64,000 bases of DNA, from contig ONJS01000016.1 of assembly GCA_900318205.1 (NCBI GenBank), positions 1-64,000 of the forward strand, written 5' to 3'. Below, one piece after another: positions 58,048 through 64,000 of the stretch; position 1 is the first letter of the stretch; each line of letters opens with the position of its first letter. Below the pieces are notes generated by a model. The model worked only from the letters and a program-made list of their open reading frames with translations. It had not been told where the DNA came from and ran no database searches. The stretch comes from an uncultured Prevotellaceae bacterium. GTDB taxonomy: Bacteria; Bacteroidota; Bacteroidia; Bacteroidales; Muribaculaceae. The position numbers and the translations under genes are program-made.

Positions 58048-60483
58048 ATGGTAGAGGATTTTGACATAGCAGGGGAGTTGAAGCCGGTTATTGAGAAGTT
58101 GCAGTCACTGCTTGACCAACTTGGGGACAAGGGACCATTTACTTTCCTGGATTATTCTGGGGTGTTGACGATAGATGGTGTGGTGTCGGCTCTGATCTTT
58201 ATGGGGCTGATGGTGGCACTGGCGTTCTTCTTCTACCGAAATAAGAGGGCGCTGGACTTTTGTGACCGCTATTTGACCTACGCCTTTGTTGCGGTGTGGA
58301 CGCTGGGCTTTGTGGTTTATGACGTGGGTATGTACCCTGACCACAGTCTGACTGGTTGGAGGGCGTTCTGGGCGATGCTGGGTGTGGCACCGATGGCGAT
58401 TATACATGCATTTGAGATGTTTATCTTGCAGAGCGACGTGAGTGCAATCCACGACGGATGCCACGACAGTGCGTGGTTCATGTTCTTCTTCTCTATTGCT
58501 CACCTGCTGGCAGCGTTCATCAGTATGGTGTTTGTCATCAAGCACTTCGGGTTCAACATCGTGGCGAACTTCATCAGGATCATCAAGACGCACTTCTGGC
58601 TAAGCAATGTGAAGGACCTGTATGTCTTCTGGGGCATGAATAATGCGACATACTATCTGGCCAAGGATATCATTAAGAATAAGCGTGATGTCAATGCCCG
58701 CACTATCATCATCCGTGTAAACAACGACAAGGAGGACTCAAATAAACGCATCGGCTGGGACCGCCTGTTCAGCTTCCTGTCATTGACGAACAACAATCTT
58801 GACAACCTGCAAGAGCTGCAGAAGAAAGGATGCCTGACGAGCAGCACCTTCGGCTCACTGACCGACGTTCAGGCAGGCAGCGACAATGACCTGATCAGGC
58901 GCGAACTGCGATTGAGCAGCCTTGTCAAACTGATGAGCCATACAACGGGAAAAGTGCACATGTTCTTCCTCAACGACGACGAGTCATTCAACATCCAGGC
59001 CGTCGGGAACCTCAAGCGCGATGTCTCCATCAACAATTTTGCCAGCCACGGAAAGATTAAGTTCTATTGCCGAGCACGTTACAACAGCGTTCACCGCGTC
59101 ATTGAGGATGAGCCGACGCACGAGAACATCGAGGTGAGGGTCATTGACTCGGCCCACCTGAGCGTGGAGATGTTGAAATTGAAAAAAAATATCCACCTGC
59201 AGCCTGTCAACTATGTGACCGTTGAAAAGGACGCCACTGTGTCGACACCATTCAATGCACTGGTAGTGGGCTTCAGCGAAGTAGGCATGGATATGGTGCG
59301 GTTCCTGTATGAGTACAGCGCTTTTGTCAAAAAGGGCAGCACCGACACTAATGTGATACCCTCGGATTTCCATTGCGATGTGGTAGACAAGGAGATTCCT
59401 GCTCTGGCAGGCCAGTTCGTCGCCAACGCACCAGCCATCCAACCATGCCTACATCTCAAGAGGGAGACCATTGATAACCCCTGCCGCTTGTCCACTATTG
59501 AACTCTACGAGATGGACTGCCAGAGTGTAAAGTTCTATGATTATCTCAAGGATTGGCTGCCCGAGGTCAACTATATCGTCCTTGCCACCGGTGACGACGA
59601 GTTGAACATGTCTCACGCCGTGCGGTTGTTCAAGTTGGCTATTCGCTACGGAACTGACATATCACGATTGCGCATCATGGTGCGCGTGCGCCATGACGAC
59701 AACGGTCACCTCAAGAAGATTGCCGAACATTACAACCGCCTATGGGCCGCTGAGTGCATGAGCACAGACAAGGACAGGCGGCACCAGCGCGTCATTGAAG
59801 CTACCAAGCTGATTGACGGTCCTATCACACCCTTTGGCTCAACCGAGAGTATCTATACCTTTGACCACATCGTCAACGAGTCGTTGAAGGAAAGCGCCAA
59901 AAAGTTCAAAGAGAAATATGACCTCTCACTCATTGAGCTGCAGAGGGTAGCGGGATATAAAACCGATACTTACGTGAACTGGGATGACGAACAGAATCAA
60001 TACATGCAACTGACCGGCGACTGCAAGGGTTACTCTCCCACCTACAGCGGCATGATGCGGTTAAGACGTGTCCAAAGCCAAAACACTGCCAACAGCATGC
60101 ACGCCGCCACAAAGGTTGAGTTGGCAAAACGGGCCCTCAAGGAGAAGTATGACCTCATCAAGATGCATGGCTTGTCACGCAAGGTGAACGAGATTGAGTA
60201 CCAATGGCGGGATCACTGCAACGAGCCCATCGAGGACATCCAACGAGTAATGGACGTGTTGGCTCAGACCGAACACCTGCGTTGGGTAGCATCACACGAA
60301 ATCCTGGGCTATCAGGAATACCAGCCACGCGATCCAGAAGACCCAGGCAAGAAGGATGAAGCAAGGCTACAGCATGGCTACATGTGTGACTGGAACATAC
60401 TGTCCACCGAGACAAAAAGCTATGACTACAACGCTGTTGACGTGTCAATCAGCGAATACGGTTTTGAAAAACAAGAATTATAA
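58048..60483 (+). CDS. Membrane protein with two Rossmann/RCK-like regions and a RyR-like C-terminus
   Basis: An 811-residue protein. About four transmembrane segments (roughly 46-66, 76-96, 106-126, 140-165) are followed by a first Rossmann-like region (DLYVFWGMNNATYYLAKDI) and a second (FNALVVGFSEVGMDMVRFLYEY), in the style of TrkA-N/RCK domains. The last 80 residues (TEHLRWVASHEILGYQEYQ... HGYMCDWNILST...YDYNAVD) look like a divergent RyR domain. No potassium-channel pore filter was seen, so it is more likely a sensor or signalling protein than a channel. It is a strong candidate for the membrane component of the cluster. Confidence 0.78.
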   Translation: MVEDFDIAGELKPVIEKLQSLLDQLGDKGPFTFLDYSGVLTIDGVVSALIFMGLMVALAFFFYRNKRALDFCDRYLTYAFVAVWTLGFVVYDVGMYPDHSLTGWRAFWAMLGVAPMAIIHAFEMFILQSDVSAIHDGCHDSAWFMFFFSIAHLLAAFISMVFVIKHFGFNIVANFIRIIKTHFWLSNVKDLYVFWGMNNATYYLAKDIIKNKRDVNARTIIIRVNNDKEDSNKRIGWDRLFSFLSLTNNNLDNLQELQKKGCLTSSTFGSLTDVQAGSDNDLIRRELRLSSLVKLMSHTTGKVHMFFLNDDESFNIQAVGNLKRDVSINNFASHGKIKFYCRARYNSVHRVIEDEPTHENIEVRVIDSAHLSVEMLKLKKNIHLQPVNYVTVEKDATVSTPFNALVVGFSEVGMDMVRFLYEYSAFVKKGSTDTNVIPSDFHCDVVDKEIPALAGQFVANAPAIQPCLHLKRETIDNPCRLSTIELYEMDCQSVKFYDYLKDWLPEVNYIVLATGDDELNMSHAVRLFKLAIRYGTDISRLRIMVRVRHDDNGHLKKIAEHYNRLWAAECMSTDKDRRHQRVIEATKLIDGPITPFGSTESIYTFDHIVNESLKESAKKFKEKYDLSLIELQRVAGYKTDTYVNWDDEQNQYMQLTGDCKGYSPTYSGMMRLRRVQSQNTANSMHAATKVELAKRALKEKYDLIKMHGLSRKVNEIEYQWRDHCNEPIEDIQRVMDVLAQTEHLRWVASHEILGYQEYQPRDPEDPGKKDEARLQHGYMCDWNILSTETKSYDYNAVDVSISEYGFEKQEL

Positions 60484-60500
60484 CTTAATACTTTAACAAT

Positions 60501-61016
60501 ATGAGAACTCTTTTATTTTTCACAATCAGCCCATTATTGGCCTGCCTAACTGGATGTACAGCAGCGTCCTCCGGATCTAGCAATTATTGCTGGGACAGTT
60601 CGGTATGGATCACTTTGTTCATCTGTATTACTATCATTGTTATAGCTCTAATCATTACGTGTGCCGTATATTCTTGGAAGAAAGGAAGCATTCAAAACAC
60701 TGTAAATGAAAGCGCTAGCGAACAGCAACCACCCCAAGATGAAAAGCAGAAAGAGGAGGAGGCCAAGGAGAAAAAGGCCTATCGAGAAAGACTCGTGAAT
60801 TTCTTGGAAAAACAAGCTATTCAGTCTGAGAAAAAAGAAAAAACATATGGTAACGGAAAAGAAACCGAAACCAAAACAATAGAATTTAATACCAATGTAG
60901 CTACCAAATACATCAATGAATTGAAAAAATTGGCTAAAGACTTGATTCCTACAGATCCAGAAGAACCAACCAGCCCTACCGAGACACCTCAAACTGAACA
61001 AGAAGAAGGCAAATGA
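60501..61016 (+). CDS. Small membrane lipoprotein, hypothetical
   Basis: A 171-residue protein. The N-terminus reads as a lipoprotein signal (LACLTGC, C19) followed by a second strongly hydrophobic segment (about 35-60, VWITLFICITIIVIALIITC). The rest is charged: a Gln/Glu/Lys-rich region and a helical part EFNTNVATKYINELKKLAKDLI. AT content is higher than in adjacent genes. Its end overlaps the sigma factor gene by 4 bases (ATGA). The function is unknown, but translational coupling suggests a regulatory link. Confidence 0.75.
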   Translation: MRTLLFFTISPLLACLTGCTAASSGSSNYCWDSSVWITLFICITIIVIALIITCAVYSWKKGSIQNTVNESASEQQPPQDEKQKEEEAKEKKAYRERLVNFLEKQAIQSEKKEKTYGNGKETETKTIEFNTNVATKYINELKKLAKDLIPTDPEEPTSPTETPQTEQEEGK

Positions 61017-61561
61017 CTGATCGGGAGATCATAGAGGGACTTATCGCGCGGGATGAGCGGGTGACCGGGGAGTTTTTCTTCGGGCAGTGCCGGCCGTTGC
61101 TGTGCAGCATCATCGCACTGGTGTTCAACGGCAGGGTGGACTATGACGAGCTGGTGAATGAACTCTACCTCTACCTGATGGAGAACGATGCGGCACGGCT
61201 ACGCGGCTTTGAATTCCGCAGCTCAGTGTATCAGTGGCTCAAGGTGCTCGCCATCCGTTACTTCATCAAGCGACGTGACCATGTAATCGATGACGTGAGC
61301 CACGAGCCTTCTTCTCATGCCGAGGAGAGTGCCGAGGACAGCCACGCCAGCGAGGACTTGGAACGCCTGTTCGGGCTGATGCCCAACAAGCGCTATGTGA
61401 TGGTCATCAGGCGGCTCGTGCTGGAGGACGAGGACCCCGAACGGTTGGCCCGAGAGATGAACATTACTGCTGCAAACCTGTATAACATCAAACGGCGCGC
61501 GATGGCTCAGCTGGCACGCGTCGCCCTAAACGACATCCAACAATATGGCATTCAACAATAA
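61013..61561 (+). CDS. ECF-like RNA polymerase sigma-70 family factor
   Basis: A 182-residue sigma factor. Region 2 is visible in FGQCRPLLCSIIALVFNGRVDYDELVNELYLYLMEN and SVYQWLKVLAIRYFIKRRD. Region 4 reads LFGLMPNKRYVMVIRRLVLEDEDPERLAREMNITAANLYNIKRRAMAQLARV, a helix-turn-helix. The linker is short, as in ECF factors. Its promoters could be other genes of the cluster. It overlaps the next gene by 17 bases, and that gene starts with a domain resembling anti-sigma N-termini, so it probably forms a sigma/anti-sigma pair. Confidence 0.85.
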   Translation: MTDREIIEGLIARDERVTGEFFFGQCRPLLCSIIALVFNGRVDYDELVNELYLYLMENDAARLRGFEFRSSVYQWLKVLAIRYFIKRRDHVIDDVSHEPSSHAEESAEDSHASEDLERLFGLMPNKRYVMVIRRLVLEDEDPERLAREMNITAANLYNIKRRAMAQLARVALNDIQQYGIQQ

Positions 61562-62480
61562 ACATATTTCAGATGAACTGGTCGCGGCTTTTCTTGACGG
61601 CAACACGACCGCCGAAGAAACCCGACGTGTAATTGAAGCGATGAGGACCGACGCGTCCCTGCGAGAGGTCATCAAAGTGGCACTGCAGGTGCATCGCGAC
61701 CCAGCGGCTGTCACCCTGCCAATGATGCAGATGGCTGCCGAGAGCGGCGAGAACCTGTGCGGGGTGATGTGCGAGGCCTACATCCTCAACCGGCGCGGCA
61801 TCTCATATCACGAGGACGAGCTCATCGCAACAGCACGCGAGAAACGGTGGCTCAAACCCGAAGGCTCCCCGCTGCACGCCATGGGACAGCTGCTGGCGCA
61901 CTACGGGCTGATGATCACCCACAGCTATGACGCCACCATTGCTGATATCTCTGCCGCACTTGAGCTCGACAATGACGTCATCGTGGCTGTGGATAACGGC
62001 AAACTCTATCCTGATACCATCGATAACGAGGATACTGCCAACCATGCCATCGTAGTCACCGCCATTGACTGCGAGAAGCAGACGGTCACCATCTATGACC
62101 CCGAGAAAAGTGCCATCCAGACGGTTGGTCTCGACCACTTCAATAATGCCTGGCAGACGTCGCTCAACTACATGGTGCGCGTGCTACAAGAGGCCGGCGA
62201 ATATGACCCGCGCCCCGTCAACCTGGATGACATTGAGATTACCGACGACCTGATGGAGCTGCGCGAAGCCATCGCCGAGAACGCCCACGACGTATGGGCC
62301 GTCGCCCGCATCAAGGACGGCTGGACCTTCGGCCCCGAACGCAACGACACCCTCAAGCACCACCCCGACCTGATCCCCTACTCCGCCCTGCCCGACGGAG
62401 AAAAAGAGTACGACCGCCTCATGGCCCTCAACACCATCAAACTGGTAAAAAAACTAGGCTTCGACCTCGTGAAAAGATAA
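61545..62480 (+). CDS. Anti-sigma-like, C39-type peptidase and RyR domain protein
   Basis: A 311-residue protein with three parts. Residues 8 to about 50 (ISDELVAAFLDGNTTAEETRRVIEA...SLREVI) resemble the N-terminus of anti-sigma factors that clamp ECF sigma factors. Residues about 60-215 are a papain-like C39 domain: C72 in GENLCGVMCEAYILNRRGI, H167 in NHAIVVTAID and D185 in TIYDPEKSA. Residues about 236-311 form a RyR domain: HDVWAVARIKDGWTFGPERN, then HHPDLIPYSALPDGEKEYDR. RyR domains are proposed to sense nucleotide-derived ligands. A ligand-controlled release of the sigma factor is a hypothesis. Confidence 0.82.
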   Translation: MAFNNKHISDELVAAFLDGNTTAEETRRVIEAMRTDASLREVIKVALQVHRDPAAVTLPMMQMAAESGENLCGVMCEAYILNRRGISYHEDELIATAREKRWLKPEGSPLHAMGQLLAHYGLMITHSYDATIADISAALELDNDVIVAVDNGKLYPDTIDNEDTANHAIVVTAIDCEKQTVTIYDPEKSAIQTVGLDHFNNAWQTSLNYMVRVLQEAGEYDPRPVNLDDIEITDDLMELREAIAENAHDVWAVARIKDGWTFGPERNDTLKHHPDLIPYSALPDGEKEYDRLMALNTIKLVKKLGFDLVKR

Positions 62481-62525
62481 GAAACAGAGGAATTAAGGCT
62501 CTATACTTTAATACAATATAGCAAT

Positions 62526-63839
62526 ATGGATAACGAAAGGATTTGGGGAATACTATTTGAAGCGATTGAGCAGAACAGAGTTGTTCCAATTATTGGAGAT
62601 GAATTCTTCTATGCTGAAGTTGGCGGTGAACTAGTCAACTACAAGAAGCATATACTTAATGAGCTCATCTCCAAATTTAATCCGCCTAAAGATATTATTC
62701 CTGATTTCAATATGATTTCGGGACTCATTGAGGCCCAAAATGTTTTATTGCGAGCAACAGGAAATTTCTCAAACGCGACAAGCATTTACTATGAAATCGG
62801 TGATATCGTGCGAAATACCCCCATCGTATGTGACCAATGCTTGACAGATTTCATACAGTCATTCAAATTCCCATTAATCCTTTCTACGTCTTATCTGCCT
62901 GGTATTGAGCAACTATTAGCAAATCAAGGCTTTGAGGTTAAAGCATATGACAAATCACCACGCATTGACATTCCATATGCTGACATGGTGGCGCCACCCA
63001 CGCTTTATTACCTTTTCGGTAAATGCGGCAAAGCAAACAAGACCTATATGGCTACCGAAGATGATTTGCTTGAATATATCCACTATTGGCATAATATTGA
63101 GACACGCCCAATGCGTCTCAGCGAGTATCTAAGTGACAAATTCTTGCTCATGTTAGGGTGTGACTATCCCAACTGGTTGTTCCGATTCTTCTGGCATTCC
63201 GTCAAAAACTTCAACTTGTTGTCGGGCAGCACCGAGGTTAAAGGAGTTGTCGCCGGTTCTATACTTGACACCGACAATGAGCTATCACGTTTCCTTGCCC
63301 GAATTCAGACCCATACCTATGCAAACGGGCGTGACTTCATGAAAGAACTGAGAGAAAAAAAGAAGACTATCACCAATTTCGCATCACCGAAGATTCATGA
63401 AATCAATCGTTATGATGATCGTCCTTGCGACATTTTCATATCTTACTCTCATAGAGATGATCAAGCCGCTAAAGCGATTTCCGACATCATCAAAGCCCAG
63501 GGAGCGAGCGTGTGGTTTGATAGTTCCAACTTGATTGGTTCTGATCACTATGATGACATCATACGCAACAAGATTACCGAGTGCCAGCGATTTGTTCCCA
63601 TCCTCTCAACGGCTACCGAAACTGAAAAAAGAGGATATTTCCGGAAAGAATGGAGTTTAGCTATAGAGGAGTCTACATTTCGTTTAGGCTCACCATACAT
63701 TGCTCCGATAGCCATCAATGAGATAGACTACAATTCTAAACTCATTCCTAAAGAGTTTAAGGACTCTCACATTTTGTCTTATAACAGTCAAGACTTTGAG
63801 AACGAAATCAAAAGATTAATACGCTCATTCAGACAATAA
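62526..63839 (+). CDS. SIR2-like and TIR fusion protein
   Basis: A 437-residue protein. The N-terminal region (about 10-265) is a SIR2-like NAD-binding fold: RVVPIIGDEFF, LILSTSYLPGIEQLL, YLFGKCGKANKTYMATEDDLLEYI and FLLMLGCDYPNWLFRFFW. The C-terminal TIR domain (about 300-437) has CDIFISYSHRDDQAAK, SVWFDSSNLIGSD, FVPILST and a glutamate at E375 in YFRKEWSLAIEES that fits the NADase position. SIR2 and TIR are both NAD-consuming folds in antiphage proteins, so combining them in one chain is notable. The gene is 45 bases after the C39-RyR gene and is AT-richer than it. Confidence 0.87.
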   Translation: MDNERIWGILFEAIEQNRVVPIIGDEFFYAEVGGELVNYKKHILNELISKFNPPKDIIPDFNMISGLIEAQNVLLRATGNFSNATSIYYEIGDIVRNTPIVCDQCLTDFIQSFKFPLILSTSYLPGIEQLLANQGFEVKAYDKSPRIDIPYADMVAPPTLYYLFGKCGKANKTYMATEDDLLEYIHYWHNIETRPMRLSEYLSDKFLLMLGCDYPNWLFRFFWHSVKNFNLLSGSTEVKGVVAGSILDTDNELSRFLARIQTHTYANGRDFMKELREKKKTITNFASPKIHEINRYDDRPCDIFISYSHRDDQAAKAISDIIKAQGASVWFDSSNLIGSDHYDDIIRNKITECQRFVPILSTATETEKRGYFRKEWSLAIEESTFRLGSPYIAPIAINEIDYNSKLIPKEFKDSHILSYNSQDFENEIKRLIRSFRQ

Positions 63840-63843
63840 TCCC

Positions 63844-64000
63844 ATGGAAAGAGACTTAAAAGAGAACCCCTGGAAAGGTTTAGCAAGTTACACCTATCAA
63901 GATGCCGACCATTTCTACGGCCGCGACAAGGAGTTAGATGAAATCGCATCTATTATTAAGCAGAATGCGTTCACAACCCTTTACGGCGTTTCTGGAGCGG
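63844..64000 (+). CDS. STAND-type NTPase, N-terminal fragment (runs off the window)
   Basis: Only 52 codons are visible, beginning MERDLKENPWKGLASYTYQDADHFYGRDKELDEI and ending just as a P-loop appears (LYGVSGA). The NPWKGL...FYGRDKE opening is typical of nSTAND NTPase proteins that accompany TIR and SIR2 effectors. The distance to the SIR2-TIR stop is 4 bases, which supports coexpression. The rest of the protein and any downstream genes lie beyond the window. Confidence 0.75.
   Translation, partial: MERDLKENPWKGLASYTYQDADHFYGRDKELDEIASIIKQNAFTTLYGVSGA

Noticed and set aside
58048-60483. Potassium channel of the Trk/Kch type
   Set aside because: RCK-like regions are present but no TVGYG-type selectivity filter was found in the membrane part.

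Overview
The window comes from a member of the order Bacteroidales, probably the Prevotella/Muribaculaceae side, although I cannot name the species. The basis is the Bacteroidota promoter signature (TAnnTTTG at -7, often TTG about 19-20 nt upstream), a SusC/SusD glycan-uptake locus, TonB-dependent receptors, lipoprotein enzymes and a tmRNA whose tag ends GENNYALAA. Genes rarely show Shine-Dalgarno sequences. Intergenic gaps are full of short dispersed palindromes.

Layout. 1-901: end of a secreted protein with repeated glycan-binding-like modules and a dockerin. 1396-8737: housekeeping genes (Dabb protein, rpsF-rpsR-rplI operon, periplasmic thioredoxin, DUF4301 protein, a RelA/SpoT synthetase, a 3'-5' exonuclease). 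8838-9237: ssrA (tmRNA). 9236-14163: a 4.9-kb island at the 3' end of ssrA, flanked by a 14-bp direct repeat. It carries only an ATPase-DUF234 gene and a TOTE-type primase-helicase and has no integrase.

14342-41570: a nearly complete anaerobic cobalamin region. A cobalamin riboswitch precedes two BtuB-like receptors and a lipoprotein CbiK. Next come fused corrin-ring enzymes (CbiH-CbiC, CbiE-CbiT, CbiG-CbiF, CbiJ-CbiD), a CPBP protease-like protein, BtuC and BtuF homologues, and CobS, CobC, CobU and CobT. A minus-strand operon holds CbiA (split by a frameshift), a PduO-type adenosyltransferase, CbiP, a CobD-like aminotransferase and CbiB. CbiL, a uroporphyrinogen methyltransferase and a BtuD ATPase are not in the window. 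A small unknown gene and a dockerin-bearing DUF4091 protein sit between the two cobalamin blocks.

41840-54150 (minus strand): an Fe-S aldo/keto reductase, an exonuclease and a polysaccharide utilisation locus (SusC, SusD, GH43-like protein, GH144-like glucanase, GH3 beta-glucosidase). The enzyme pair suggests beta-1,2-glucan as substrate. A hairpin between susD and the enzyme genes may attenuate transcription.

54548-64000 (plus strand, running off the end): a co-directional accessory cluster that reads like a conflict or immune signalling system. It encodes an M48 peptidase with a zinc ribbon, two small proteins, a protein with a TIR domain at each end, a membrane protein with two Rossmann/RCK-like regions and a RyR-like C-terminus, a small lipoprotein and an ECF-like sigma factor. 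These are followed by a protein joining an anti-sigma-like N-terminus, a C39-like peptidase and a RyR domain, then a SIR2-TIR fusion and the start of a STAND-type NTPase. NAD-consuming effectors (TIR, SIR2), putative ligand sensors (RyR) and a dedicated sigma factor in one block make this the most interesting part of the window.
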